NCBI GenBank assembly: GCA_905221605.1
Contig: CAJNDS010002812.1
Span: 243,501-307,500 of the forward strand
Direction of reading: 5' to 3'
Length of the DNA stretch: 64,000 nt
Source: Symbiodinium natans
Taxonomy: Eukaryota; Sar; Dinophyceae; Suessiales; Symbiodiniaceae
Shown piece after piece: positions 49,566-59,159 of the stretch. Under the pieces are notes generated by a model, which was not told the DNA's origin, searched no databases, and saw only the letters and a list, made by a program, of their open reading frames with translations. The stretch's first letter is position 1; each line of letters opens with the position of its first letter. Position numbers and translations under genes: made by a program.

Positions 49566-49615
49566 GAGAGTATTGGCAGCAACCTGCGCAGCCAGCTTCT
49601 CCACGTGCGGCTCAG
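49566..49615 (+). CDS. Small exon-like island (ESIGSNLRSQLLHVRL)
   Basis: Acceptor CTGAACCATCCAG right after the longest CCCTAAA tract; candidate donor CTCAG/GTCTTC. Sixteen codons. It again lies between a CCCTAAA tract and a TTTAGGG tract (49669). Confidence 0.25.
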
Positions 49616-49668
49616 GTCTTCGGGCCCCGCAGTCTGGGGTTTTTAGATCCCCTTGGGATCCTTAGGGG

Positions 49669-49731
49669 GGTTTAGGGTTTAGGGTTTAGGGTTTAGGGTT
49701 TAGGGTTTAGGGTTTAGGGTTTAGGGTTTAT
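49669..49731 (+). repeat. Interstitial telomere-like tract (TTTAGGG)9
   Basis: Perfect array. Confidence 0.96.
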
Positions 49732-49733
49732 GC

Positions 49734-49946
49734 ATGCATCCTTGCGGACAGTTCCGAAGCAACCACTTGGGAATTGACTACGTAACAGAAACGGCTCGTA
49801 GCCTAGCGTGCCTGCCTGTGGGCTCGCCTTTGAGCCTTAAAGATCTCACGAGGGGACCGGAAGGGAATCTGTGCAGCCACCGGTTTCTGTACAACTGTAT
49901 ACCCCTGTTTGAGAACTTGCCGATACTTCCGACCGGCAGGGTTTAG
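49734..49946 (+). CDS. 70-codon open frame between TTTAGGG tracts
   Basis: Reads MHPCGQFRSNHLGIDYVTET, ARSLACLPVGSPLSLKDLTR and SHRFLYNCIPLFENLPILPT, ending where the next TTTAGGG tract begins (GGCAG/GGTTTAGGG; the listed end includes that border). Free of repeats and coding-like in residue use. No family recognised. Exon limits are uncertain. Confidence 0.3.
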   Translation: MHPCGQFRSNHLGIDYVTETARSLACLPVGSPLSLKDLTRGPEGNLCSHRFLYNCIPLFENLPILPTGRV

Positions 49947-50207
49947 GGTTTCGGGTTTAGGGTTTGGGGTTTAGGGTTTAGGGTTTAGGGGATTTTCGCA
50001 AACCACCATATCCTCACACCCACCTCCACGTCCACGCCTGACCTTGAGCCTAAGCCGTGGACTCTGAGTAGTCTTGTGTCTACGTGCGTTTCAAGGCTTT
50101 AGGGTTGTTAAGGGTTTAGGGATTTCAGGCTTTCAAGGCTTCAAGGATTTTCAGGGTTCATCTTGTCCATGAGCATGGGTGCTCGTGGAGTCCAGTACCT
50201 GAACCCG

Positions 50208-50266
50208 ACCCCCTCTTAGTAGGGAATGAGGGAACTAGGGCCCCATATATATATATATATATATAT

Positions 50267-50301
<35 letters not shown>

Positions 50302-50425
50302 TTATTTATATTTATATATGTATACGCATATATATATATATATATGTATGTATGTATGTATATATATACCCTTTAAGGGAATGTATAGGGTACCTCATTC
50401 CCTTATTCCCTACTAAGAACCGGCC
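50208..50425. mobile_element. Family B inverted-repeat element, copy 3
   Basis: Left CTCTTAGTAGGGAATGAGGG and right CCCTTATTCCCTACTAAGAA followed by CCGGCC are inverted ends. The middle is (AT)n, (TTTA)11 and (ATGT)n microsatellite, as in the 28834 copy, where the centre is also TA-rich. Confidence 0.78.
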
Positions 50426-50534
50426 CGCCGAAGCCCTAAAGCCTGAAGCTCTACGGTTGTCCGAGGCCCAAGTCTTTCTGTTCGGGAATTTGGGTTGAGG
50501 GTTTAGGGTTTAGGGTTGAGGGTTTTTTTGCAAG

Positions 50535-50776
50535 ACGTCTCTCGAACTTCCAGAAGCATACAGTCGCTTGCGGAGCAATGGCAGAATAAGCAGTTAGATG
50601 AGCCAGGCCGTGTGGATGCTGAGTCCCTTTCTTTACATAGGGCCTCAAGTAGCTCAAGCATGTCGCGTGACGAAATCAGAGACAAGCCCCCCGCAAGGCT
50701 GCGACTGCCGCAGATGCTGAATCTTCCAGTGGCCCTCTGGCCAGGGCGGCCAACGATCCTGAGCCTGTTCCCGCAG
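50535..50776 (+). CDS. Ser/Arg-rich exon candidate, ~80 codons
   Basis: Begins after TTTTTTTGCAAG and ends at CCGCAG/GTCGGGG, before a TTTAGGG tract. It reads VSRTSRSIQSLAEQWQNKQL, DEPGRVDAESLSLHRASSSS and RLRLPQMLNLPVALWPGRPT. The whole 242 nt is open, free of repeats and codon-like. A low-complexity Ser stretch and SR dipeptides suggest a disordered segment. Family not recognised. Confidence 0.4.
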
Positions 50777-50984
50777 GTCGGGGTTTAGGGTTTAGGGTTT
50801 AGGGTTTGGGGTTTGGGGTTTAGGGTTTGTGGCCGTTTTGGGTTCGGAGTTTAGGCCTTTTGTTGATTTGGAGTCACCTCAGGGTAGTCAGTCAAGTCCA
50901 TGCACACATCGAGTTCTCCCTGAAGGCCTAAGCCCCTAAGCTAAAGCAGTCCCTTACTGTTGGTTAGTGGAGAATGAGATGCCC

Positions 50985-51030
50985 TATATACATATATATA
51001 TATGTATATATATATATGTATATATATATG

Positions 51031-51061
<31 letters not shown>

Positions 51062-51116
51062 GTATATATATATGTATATATCTATATATGTATTTATATA
51101 TATATATATATATTTC

Positions 51117-51147
<31 letters not shown>

Positions 51148-51162
51148 CTGTATATATATATA

Positions 51163-51217
<55 letters not shown>

Positions 51218-51235
51218 GTATATATATATAGGGCC
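50985..51235. repeat. TA-rich microsatellite inside a family B-like element
   Basis: About 250 bp of (TA)n with TATG interruptions. Edges (GGTTAGTGGAGAATGAGATG at 50960; CCCTAAGTAAGTTCTGGCCC at 51234) resemble diverged family B ends. Confidence 0.85.
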
Positions 51236-51520
51236 CTAAGTAAGTTCTGGCCCTTCACACATCGCCTCCACTCAACCAGCCTCCACCCGTCTTTGCCTTG
51301 AGCCCTTCGTAGCCCTCAGTCCTTTTTAACACTTTGTAAGCCCTAAACACTCTATAGCCCTACAATGACACGAAGCCCTGAAACCCTCAACCATGTCCTG
51401 ATAAACCCTGCAAACCCTAAAAATGACCTTACGTCGTCCCTCAACCCTAAACCCTCAACCCTCAACCGTCAACCCTAAACCCTAAACCCTAAACCCTAAA
51501 CCCTAAACCCCCTTTGCCAG

Positions 51521-51591
51521 GCCAAGCTTCGGGAGCCGGAGTGCCCCAAGCAGCTGAAGCTGAAGCAGAAGCAGCCGAAGCAGTTGATCAG
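51521..51591 (+). CDS. Ala/Glu-rich exon-like island
   Basis: Acceptor CCTTTGCCAG right after a CCCTAAA tract and donor GATCAG/GTGTTTAGGG. Two frames are open: QASGAGVPQAAEAEAEAAEA, which has the Ala/Gln/Glu character of the 22-residue unit at 11-15 kb, and KLREPECPKQLKLKQKQPKQ. The first is preferred by similarity, not proven. Confidence 0.28.
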
Positions 51592-51659
51592 GTGTTTAGG
51601 GTTTAGGGTTTAGGGTTTAGGGTCTCTCAGACAGCAGGTCTATGAGTCTAGGGTTTCAG

Positions 51660-52310
51660 TCAGGGTTTAGGGTTTGAGGGTTTAGGGTTTTGGGTTTGGG
51701 GGGGGGTTCCGAATTTAGGGGTACCTGTTTGGGATCCTTATGATAAGACATCCGACTATTTGGGGTTTTCATTAGGGATCCCTTAGTTTCGTCAACCCCC
51801 AGCTGGTCTATGAGTCTAGGGTCTCAGGGTCGTGGGCTTCATGGGATTCAGGGTTTGGGGTTCCTATCGGCTCAGCTTACGGTCTGCCCCGTTTACGTTT
51901 GTTGTGGCTACTCCGGTGTTGTGGCGTACATCCGTTTAAGCAAAGTCGCCTGTTCCTTTAGGACAGGCGTACGTATATTAGGTACACTTTTACTGCCTTT
52001 GAAGTACAATGCAACTCTGGGTTTGTTCCAGGGCTACAGGCCGGACGCTTGTAACAGAACCTAGGTGAACATGGGGGGCGCCATTTTGGGAGACACTTAG
52101 GTATGTCGGGATACGAGGTCTACATAGGGTAGTATCTTCACAACTCACGGATTCCAACTCGCTCCCAGTCTCCCTTCACGTTAGGATCCAGGGTTTAGGG
52201 TTGGGGTATCAGCTGCGATCCCTTAGTTTCTGAGCTTCTCAGATCCCCAATCGCGACACAAGAAGAAGGGGCAACGCATGGACCCTCTTAGTTTCGTAGC
52301 ATTAACAAGT
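51660..52310. other. Region without a firm gene
   Basis: TTTAGGG remnants at 51596-51700; an 84-codon plus-strand frame at 51810-52064 (VCCGYSGVVAYIRLSKVACS) is unremarkable but repeat-free from about 51880. Confidence 0.3.
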
Positions 52311-52313
52311 CCT

Positions 52314-52418
52314 CTCCCAGAGGGTCCATTTGTAGTACCATTATGGAATTAGGCACCCCAAAACCATACTAAATAGGGTTTTTGGGTACCTAATTTCAGA
52401 ATGGTACTATGCAACTTC
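52314..52418. mobile_element. Family E element, copy 2
   Basis: CAGAGGGTCCATTTGTAGTA with CCATTATGGAATTAGGCACC on the left; GGTTTTTGGGTACCTAATTT and CAGAATGGTACTATGCAA on the right form inverted arms. Confidence 0.75.
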
Positions 52419-52689
52419 GCCACGAACACTGAGCGCAGGTGCCAGCGAACATCACAAAGCCCAAGCCGCGGCAACTGTTCCCTGGACTTGTTAGAACGCC
52501 TCGTAGCTCATTTTGAGAGCACCTTCCGGCAGGGCAGAGAGATTAGGGATTGAAGTGCTTCGGGTGGCTTCTTGTCCAAGCCGTGCGTCACGCAAGGCTC
52601 ACATGTACGACAAACTTGTGTGCAGTAGTCGGCAAGTCTTCATCAGTCAGGGTCTTCAGAACCAGGTGCTCCCAACATAGGGGCACTAC

Positions 52690-52830
52690 TTGTTATAGTA
52701 AGTACTCACTTGGTGCTTACAAAGTGCTTGCATACTGTTCACATTGTGTTTACTTGGTGCTTGCATGGTGCCTACATAGTGCGTACGTGGTGATTTTTAT
52801 GTGATTACATGGTTCTTACATAGGAGTCCC
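52690..52830 (+). repeat. Diverged 12-13-bp repeat (GGTGCTTACATA)
   Basis: Words such as TTGGTGCTTACAAAG, TTGGTGCTTGCATGG, TGGTGCCTACATAG and TGGTTCTTACATAGG follow each other about ten times. It is unlike the heptamer arrays; adjacent frames read it as Cys/Tyr/Leu-rich sequence. Confidence 0.75.
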
Positions 52831-53416
52831 ATTCCGCACAACTTACATGGTACTTCCGTGCAACTGATTTACATGGGCGACCTACACCAAGCACGACAGC
52901 ACGAGTAGGCAGTCTTTTGTTCTGTATGCGGCAGTCTGATCTTATATCATGACCTCCATCCAGTTCGGCCTCGTACATCCTACTTATGTGCGTCCAGGCA
53001 GAGGGTGTCATAGAAGCTAAACCCTACACCCAACAAGGTCGATGGCCCAAGATGAGCTTCTCATGGCGCATGAGGCCACATTCCCAAAACGTTATCTTGC
53101 TGTGGGACTGCTTGGTAGCCCAGTGGTGCCCGTTTCCCTTTTTTTGGTCCAAGGCCCCCTTATAAAGTAAACAACCCCCCAAAAAGGGTACCATGATACG
53201 GTTAATGGGCTACTGCCAGGATATGCTTGTGGCAATTTTAATTTGATCATATGTCGTATGCTCACCAAGCAGCAACCCTAAACCCTAGAACCCTAGACAT
53301 AGACTCCCAGTTGGCCCAACCCTAAACCTTGAATTCTAAACCCCTCACCCCGCCTAAGCCTTGGATAGACTTGCTATATGCCCAAACCCCTGTGCTCAGA
53401 AGAACGCTCGCCCCTG

Positions 53417-53517
53417 CCCTAAGCCCTAAGCCCTAAACCCTAAACCCTAAACCCTAAACCCTAAACCCTAAACCCTAAACCCTACACCCTAAGCCCTAAA
53501 CCCTAAACCCTAAACCC
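53417..53517 (-). repeat. Interstitial telomere-like tract, ~14 units
   Basis: CCCTAAA array with CCCTAAG and CCCTACA variants. Confidence 0.95.
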
Positions 53518-53519
53518 AT

Positions 53520-54170
53520 GTCAAAAGCCCAATCCCTACACCCGAAACCTTATGAACCTGAAGCTTCAAAAGCCATCAACCACACCAAGCCAGACCGGTT
53601 CGAGGTTCTTAGCGGACAGCTAGGATGACATGAGTAATGAAGTGCCTCTACTATGACCCTTCCATGCATCTCTAGGGAACCGATTTCTTTGCTTTTTTCG
53701 CTAGAAGGCGAGCAAGTTCGGGAGCGGTTCACCGGCAACCGGGTTCAGGGATTTTGGTTTAGCACCTCACAAAGGTCCTCAACTCAAAATGAAGTTTGCG
53801 GCTTGCGTTGCTTGGTGTTTAGGTCTTCTTGGGACGCATGTTCAAGTATCCCTAAACCCTAAACCCTAAACCCTAAACCCCAAACCCCAAACCCTAAACC
53901 CTATACCCTACACCGCAAGCTGCGACCAGACAGAGCTCAGGTATCTTCGCTGGATCCAGCAAAGAAGTTGGATCCACCTACAGAAGCGCTTTAGGGTTTA
54001 GGGTCGCAACCCAAATAGTACCAACAAACTACTATTGGGTCATTCGTAGGGCATCTACTCTTACAGGACGGAAAGGTCTCAAACTACTAGGCTTAAGCCC
54101 TAAAGCCAGAGTCGAACTCAAGAGGCCCCCCCGCCTCTTTTTCAGCCGTGGACGGAAGCCATCAGCTCAT
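53520..54170. other. Region without a supportable gene
   Basis: A 69-codon plus frame (53653-53862) and a 62-codon minus frame (53550-53738) overlap. CCCTAAA/CCCCAAA tract at 53850-53910. Confidence 0.35.
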
Positions 54171-54176
54171 CTTCGC

Positions 54177-54226
54177 CCTAAACCCTAAACCCTAAACCCT
54201 AAACCCTAAACCCTAAACCCTAAACT
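54177..54226 (-). repeat. Interstitial telomere-like tract (CCCTAAA)7
   Basis: Perfect array; a further CCCTAAA/AATTATAAA tract lies at 54340-54387. Confidence 0.95.
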
Positions 54227-54389
54227 GGCAGGCGAGCATCAAGAAGATGCCGCTACTAGGTGCGCTGAGCTCTGGGGGTAGTTTCATGGTCCCCTAGTAT
54301 GGGGGGCCTAAGAGGCGACCCCTTGATTCACCCCTTAAAAACCCTAAACCCTAAACCCTAAATTATAAACCCTAAACCCTAAACCACCC

Positions 54390-55085
54390 CTTAAATACCC
54401 CATACAACCCAAGCGCCCATACTTCAGAACCCTTTAAAGGAGGTCCCATATCAAGAAGGGACCATGTAACTACCCTTAGAGGGGGCGGGGTGTTGGGGTA
54501 GTAGGGTTTGGGGTTTAGGGGTAGGAGGGTTTAGGGCTTCGGGCTCAGTTGGCTGCGTGCAGTAGGCTTGCAGATAGCTTTGGCGTCGCAGCTTCATCTC
54601 GCGGTTGGCAGGTTCGTGGGAGTGTCTGAACTTGTAAATTCGCTGCTCAGACAGTTTCGGCTGAGGCTGTGTTGTCTTTTGAGCCTGGTTCCCTTCGAAC
54701 CCTAAACTTGATACCCTAGCCTATAATATACCCGACAACCCTAAACGCTAAAGCCCCAAGCCCTAAGAGCCACCAACCCTAAACTGACCAGCGTGCCATT
54801 GACCACATACTTTACTACCCTCGATGTGTATGTTTGTTTGTTCCAAGGATTTCTTGAACAGGCTTGCATCGTGCTCTACTACTCGTGACTCAGCATCCAT
54901 CGGGGCTGAGGTTTAGGGCCGCGCGTCCCGAAGACCCTAAGCAGGACCAGACACTTGCTTTCTTGGCATTGGGGCAAGGGGGCCCAAATCTCAAGACTCA
55001 GGATGTATCGAACTCCCGAACATGCTAAGCTGTTGCAGCTGCTCAGATTCCAAAATCTCAAGCGTGTCAGGTCATGTCTAGGCGT
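54390..55085. other. Region without a supportable gene
   Basis: Decayed heptamers at 54505-54545 and unique sequence. The 60-codon minus frame at 54879-55061 is not distinctive. Confidence 0.4.
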
Positions 55086-55087
55086 TA

Positions 55088-55198
55088 GCTAGGACCGGAG
55101 TATTTCCTTCGTTTCCTTTTTTTAGGGTAGGGGGGTCCCTTACAATCCCCTCAAAACCCCACAAAGGGCACTTTTGAATCCTAGTCCTGGGTCTAGTT
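55088..55198. mobile_element. Family C element, copy 4 (diverged)
   Basis: GCTAGGACCGGAGTATTTCC at the left, CCTGGGTCTAGT at the right; interior GGGGGTCCCTTACAATCCCC and ACAAAGGGCACTTTT match the other copies. Confidence 0.6.
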
Positions 55199-55354
55199 AG
55201 GGTCTCCCCCCCCCGCCCCCCCAGGCCCGAGCCGGCCGCTAACGGACCTTCCTGCAGGCACTAACGCTGGCATCGCGCCCGGCACATTGCTGCTACTTGG
55301 GGGAGAATAGCTGATTCCTGTCAGGCTTACCTAGAAGAATACAGCTAAAGCCCT

Positions 55355-55422
55355 GAACCCTAAACCCTAAACCCTAAACCCTAAACCCTAAACCCTAAAC
55401 CCTAAACCCTAAACCCTAAACC
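55355..55422 (-). repeat. Interstitial telomere-like tract (CCCTAAA)9-10
   Basis: Near-perfect array, followed after 14 bp by the acceptor of the next exon. Confidence 0.96.
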
Positions 55423-55436
55423 TCCCGGGTGTGCAG

Positions 55437-55605
55437 GTTTCGGCTCGGAAAGAGCACCATCCGCTATACCCTGCAGCTTAGTACGGCCAAGCCCCTATAC
55501 ATCCGAAGAATGAAACCCGAAGGAGAATGCGATCTATACCTGCCGAGCCAGAGATCCCTGCCCTTGCCAGTTGAACATGAACCCGCTTTAGGGACCTCGA
55601 ATTGA
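55437..55605 (+). CDS. Terminal exon candidate, 55 codons
   Basis: Acceptor TCCCGGGTGTGCAG directly follows a CCCTAAA tract. Open to TGA at 55603-55605. It reads FRLGKSTIRYTLQLSTAKPL, YIRRMKPEGECDLYLPSQRS and LPVEHEPALGTSN. The basic then acidic/Pro-rich composition looks like the C-terminus of a real protein. Family not recognised. Confidence 0.38.
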
Positions 55606-55907
55606 GCGGTAGGCACTGAGAATCGCATCATCGCAGCCGCAGCGCCCTAAACAAGCCTAAACCCCAAACCTCAAACCGCCATTGAGCTGATGAGTCCTTG
55701 CATCGAACATCAAACGTACTCGCATCCCGCTTCCGAAGCCCGTTAAACGGGCGCGCCGGGTGTGAGAAAGGAGATCAACATGAACTTGAACGTAAGCATT
55801 ACTTGTCACTAGCCCGCGTGAATGACATCATCATATTATGCGGTTTAGGGTTTAGGGTTTAGGTTTTAGTTTCATAGTAACCTTATGGAAGAAACGAGTA
55901 TGATTTT

Positions 55908-56136
55908 GTGGCCAAGAAAGCTCCCAAACTGACCCACTGCAAGCCACCTGAGGCATGTCCAAGAATCCTTGCAGCAGAAGCCGGAATCACGCCGCTCCCC
56001 TTGAAGCAGCTTGGGTTTGGGGTTGAACCTTCGCGTCTTCTATACCCTAGCGGAATTCTCGGTTTTGTTTGCCACTTTTCAGGGTGTGAAAGGGTCTACT
56101 TGGGGCAGAGTGTAGTGTTTAGGGCTCTACTGCAGC

Positions 56137-56198
<62 letters not shown>

Positions 56199-56324
56199 GA
56201 GCAGGCATCGTCATTGCTGCATGGTTTCTTTCGCTGCTCAAGCCTTGTGTGCCTGATTTCATTAAAGCTTCCTTTCTTCTCTCTGGGTTTGGGTTTAGAG
56301 TGGTCTTCAGTTGAGGCGAGGTAG
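55908..56324 (+). CDS. Open frame with an 18-Gln run
   Basis: A 138-codon frame. Residues up to 78 include AKKAPKLTHCKPPEACPRIL and GVEPSRLLYPSGILGFVCHF; then (CAG)18 gives poly-Gln, followed by KEQASSLLHGFFRCSSLVCL. A narrower exon 56122-56222, between a GTGTTTAG acceptor and a CATG/GTTTCTTTC donor, is equally possible. CAG-coded homopolymers inside genes are typical of Eimeria-type genomes (established knowledge), so this favours a coding reading. Confidence 0.35.
56142..56195 (+). repeat. (CAG)18 trinucleotide array
   Basis: Perfect run, the only long CAG array in the window. Confidence 0.97.
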
Positions 56325-56359
56325 CTTGACTCCGATTCCAGCCATGCGGTGCAAGCAGT

Positions 56360-56730
56360 GCTCTGGACCCAGGTGTCGGTTCTGGTTTTTTTTAGGACAC
56401 GTGTGGTCCTATCTTGGTGTATAAAATATTAGGGGACCCCCTGTACCTGAAATACCCATATAGGGGTTTAAGAAATAGGGGACCCTTAAACTAGTCCCGT
56501 CCCCTAAAGAGGAGGTTCCCCTTGTAATAAGGACCCCAATAGGGTACCCTAAACTCCTAGACTCAACCCTAAACCCCAAACTCCCAAACCCTAAACCCTG
56601 ATAACCCTACGCCGGCCCAACTTCAGGAAAGCCGATCGAAGAAGCAAGCAGGCGGAACCCGGATGCTCGGGACTTCATTGAGAAGCACCTCGGCCAAGAC
56701 GGCGTCTATTGGGGTCTATGGGGGACATCT
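56360..56730. other. Short inverted-repeat character, no gene
   Basis: GGGGACCCCCTGTACC, GGGGACCCTTAAACTAGTCC and GAGGTTCCCCTTG around 56430-56525 may be a decayed palindromic element; degenerate CCCTAAA tract at 56563-56605. Confidence 0.4.
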
Positions 56731-56734
56731 CATA

Positions 56735-56812
56735 TTTTCCTTGTTGGGTTTAAGAGGATCATATTCAGGAATATGTTTCAGAGGGTTTTAAGGGCCATCC
56801 TTGTTTGGTTTT
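56735..56812. repeat. Repeat family D, copy 3
   Basis: CCTTGTTGGGTTTAAGAGGA, TATGTTTCAGAGGGTTTTAA and GGGCCATCCTTGTTTGG match the copies at 38.1 and 38.9 kb. Confidence 0.65.
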
Positions 56813-56814
56813 GT

Positions 56815-57062
56815 GAATTGCTGCGGCGGCAGCTGGCGGTGCCCTCCACAGAATTGAGTGATTCAAGACTTTTTGACAGAATCCGGGCAATCCATAAGGT
56901 TCAGTGGATAGCTATGGGTTTCTGGGGTTGCTGTGCAGGACGCACTTTCTGGGCTTGTGTTCTAAGAGGCTATAGGGCCAAAGGGCAGCCTGACTTTCTG
57001 AACGTGCAGCTCGCTCACAGTGTTGCACATTGCAGTAAGCTGGAAATCACGCTTCTCCCTAA
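56815..57062 (+). CDS. Open stretch after family D, possible exon
   Basis: The frame 56773-57069 reads CELLRRQLAVPSTELSDSRL, WIAMGFWGCCAGRTFWACVL and LNVQLAHSVAHCSKLEITLL before entering a CCCTAAG/CCCTAAA tract. The repeat-free part from 56815 is coding-like. Borders unclear. Confidence 0.28.
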
Positions 57063-57115
57063 GCCCTAAGCCCTAAACCCTAAGCCCTAAACCCTAAACC
57101 CTAAACCCTAAACCC
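57063..57115 (-). repeat. Interstitial telomere-like tract, 7 units
   Basis: CCCTAAA with CCCTAAG variants. Confidence 0.94.
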
Positions 57116-57228
57116 GCATCTGTCCAACCGAGATGTTCCGGCGCTATCTCCACGACCCGTACCCCCAAACCGTACCTGGAGCAGCCTTTACAGTCAGTGC
57201 ATATAAACGGAAACGTGGCTTATATCTT

Positions 57229-57306
57229 GCCAGAGGGTCCATTTGTGGTATCAGGCACCCAAAGCCACACTGAATAGGGTTTTTTGGGTACCTAGTTCCT
57301 CTGCGT
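57229..57306. mobile_element. Family E element, copy 3 (internally deleted)
   Basis: CAGAGGGTCCATTTGTGGTA and GGTTTTTTGGGTACCTAGTT remain, with a shortened left arm. Confidence 0.68.
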
Positions 57307-57390
57307 TGGGCATATTTACCTGTTTAGAAGGCAAAAAGTAACCACGGACCTTAAACCCCGAAAAACCTCAACCCGAACCCGTATAGCCTT

Positions 57391-57446
57391 ACACCCTAAA
57401 CCCTAAACCCTAAACCCTGAACCCTAAACCCTAAACCCTAAACCCG
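57391..57446 (-). repeat. Interstitial telomere-like tract, 8 units
   Basis: CCCTAAA array ending CCCGAGGC. Confidence 0.95.
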
Positions 57447-57449
57447 AGG

Positions 57450-58152
57450 CTTCGACCGAGGTCCCCGACCGAGCGTCTCCACAGAACGGTGAGGGAGGGT
57501 AAAGCCTTTCGGTAGACGAGACGGCAGTGACTGGCTACGCCTCAGACCTGGGGCGTCAGCCCTGCCAGAAGGTCTGCGCGGGTCCCAACAGCCTTGCAGG
57601 GCCTTCCAAGAGCCTGTCAGCCTCTCAAGGGGCCTTCCAAGGGCCTCCCAGGCACTGGCAGGGGTCCTTGCCCCTGGACCGGTCCAGAAGTGGGGGGTCC
57701 TGGAATCTGCCAGCCTGGGACCCCAGGCCCCCACGAGGGGGGTGCCCCCCCCCCCCCCAAAAAAAAAAGCACCAAAAGGCGCCAATGCTGCGGGGTTTGG
57801 GGTCCTCATGTGGAACGCTTTTCCTCCCTATTCTTGGACAACAGGCTGGACCCCGACCCACCGCAGCCTGGCATTGAGGATGTCTGCACGTTTTGCTTTT
57901 GCAAGCAGGCCGGCCGAGGCCTGCTTCCCCCTAGCGTTTTTGCTGGCCTGGGGCGCCCAGACCCGTAATGAATGTTGGGTTCTAGGATTGCAATCGATGG
58001 TTTTGGGCACCCCTCCATTTTACTCCGTGAAAGCTCCAAGAAGCCTACGAGCCACTGACAGGCTCCACAAAGCTCGGGAGGCCCAGCCCTGCTCTTTCTT
58101 TGTCAAAAGCAAGAAAGCCCCCCTTGAGGGGGGTTTGGGGGGTGAACCCTAA
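57450..58152 (+). CDS. GC-rich repeat-free block with long overlapping frames
   Basis: Three plus-strand frames overlap (57527-57877, 57594-57968, 57742-58152; 116, 124 and 136 codons), and the minus strand also has a 123-codon frame. From about 57840 the third frame reads RPAEACFPLAFLLAWGAQTR, APRSLRATDRLHKAREAQPC and FFVKSKKAPLEGGLGG; the second reads EDVCTFCFCKQAGRGLLPPS. The high GC makes open frames cheap. A C13A10 run at 57747-57769 breaks continuity. Probably genic, strand + by preference only. Confidence 0.28.
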
Positions 58153-58251
58153 ACCCTAAATGAGAATAGTTTGGGTGGCTGGGGTGGGACTACATGCTAA
58201 CGCAAGCGAGCGGCTCGGGTGCTTTTAGCACCAGCGAGCTTCCCTTCTACA

Positions 58252-58370
58252 CACCCTAAACCCTAAACCCTAAACCCTAAACTCTAAACCCTAAACCCTA
58301 AACCCTAAACCCTAAACCCTACACCCTAAATCCTAAACCCCAACCCTAAACCCTAAACCCTAAACCCCTC
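58252..58370 (-). repeat. Interstitial telomere-like tract, ~16 units
   Basis: CCCTAAA array with CTCTAAA, CCCTACA and TCCTAAA variants. Confidence 0.95.
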
Positions 58371-58379
58371 CCTGCTGCA

Positions 58380-58715
58380 AGGAAGGGGCCCAAGAAGAAG
58401 ATCACGAAACGGGAGTCGGAACAGGGACAGGCAGGGCTGCGCTTTGCGACGGATAGGGCCGTCAGGGATGGGTATACTTCCCTCTTCGAAAGCGTCTTTG
58501 GGATCCCTAGACCTTGAACCCTATAAACCCTAAACCCTAAACCCTGGGGGTACGTTGCGGGCTTGCATGCTCAATCTTCTCTGAAATGTTGGTGCCTTTC
58601 ATGTCCCCTTTCCCTTTGTGCTTAACAAAGTATATAGCAAAACGAAAGGGCAGTCATTACACAGCGGGCTTGTGCCCCTTATTCATCGACCTAGGCCTTG
58701 GGGTGTATGCTTAGG
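58380..58715. other. Region without a supportable gene
   Basis: Unique sequence with a short CCCTAAA tract at 58520-58545. Confidence 0.4.
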
Positions 58716-58716
58716 G

Positions 58717-58780
58717 GAACCCTAAACCCTAAACCCTAAACCCTAAACCCTAAACCCTAAACCCTAAACCATAAACCCTT
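58717..58780 (-). repeat. Interstitial telomere-like tract, 9 units
   Basis: CCCTAAA array with one CCATAAA. Confidence 0.95.
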
Positions 58781-58910
58781 CAGGTATCCTAGAACAAGTT
58801 GCCCAAGCAAGGAATTGAAGGCTTGCTGGGTAAAATTTTGGGAAGCCCGTGGCAGGCCCTTCGACCGGCAGGAAGCCGAGATCTGTCAGGCTTCTGGGCA
58901 TTTGTTTACT

Positions 58911-59010
58911 TGGTGGTTCTTAGTACGGAGGGGATGAGGTACCCTACATTATCCCTTAAAGGGTATAGATAGGGGGACCTTATTTAATCCCTTACAGGGT
59001 ATATATCGAG
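58911..59010. mobile_element. Family B element, left-end fragment
   Basis: TGGTGGTTCTTAGTACGGAG and GGGATGAGGTACCCTACA resemble the family B left end, followed by two CCCTTAAAGGGTATA/CCCTTACAGGGTATA words as in the 28834 copy. It abuts the eroded family A copy, so one may have inserted into the other. Confidence 0.5.
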
Positions 59011-59019
59011 GTAGGCTGT

Positions 59020-59115
59020 ATGATCCCAAGCAGTCCTTAACAGGGATTCTAATAGGGGGGGGGGGTTACTATCATCCTTATTAAGGATCGTGAGTATAAG
59101 CGGCGAACATCCCAA
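59020..59115. mobile_element. Family A MITE, copy 5 (eroded left end)
   Basis: CAGTCCTTAACAGGGATTCT, TATCATCCTTATTAAGGATC and GCGAACATCCCAA correspond to the inner left arm, inner right arm and right end of family A. The TTGGGATGTTCC left end is missing. A G11 run sits in the middle. Confidence 0.75.
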
Positions 59116-59159
59116 GGCTCAGAGCTTCAGAGCTTCACAGCTTTAACAAAGTGTTTAGG

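Noticed and set aside
50967-51239. Ile/Tyr-rich 90-codon protein
   Set aside because: Translation of (TA)n with TATG interruptions.
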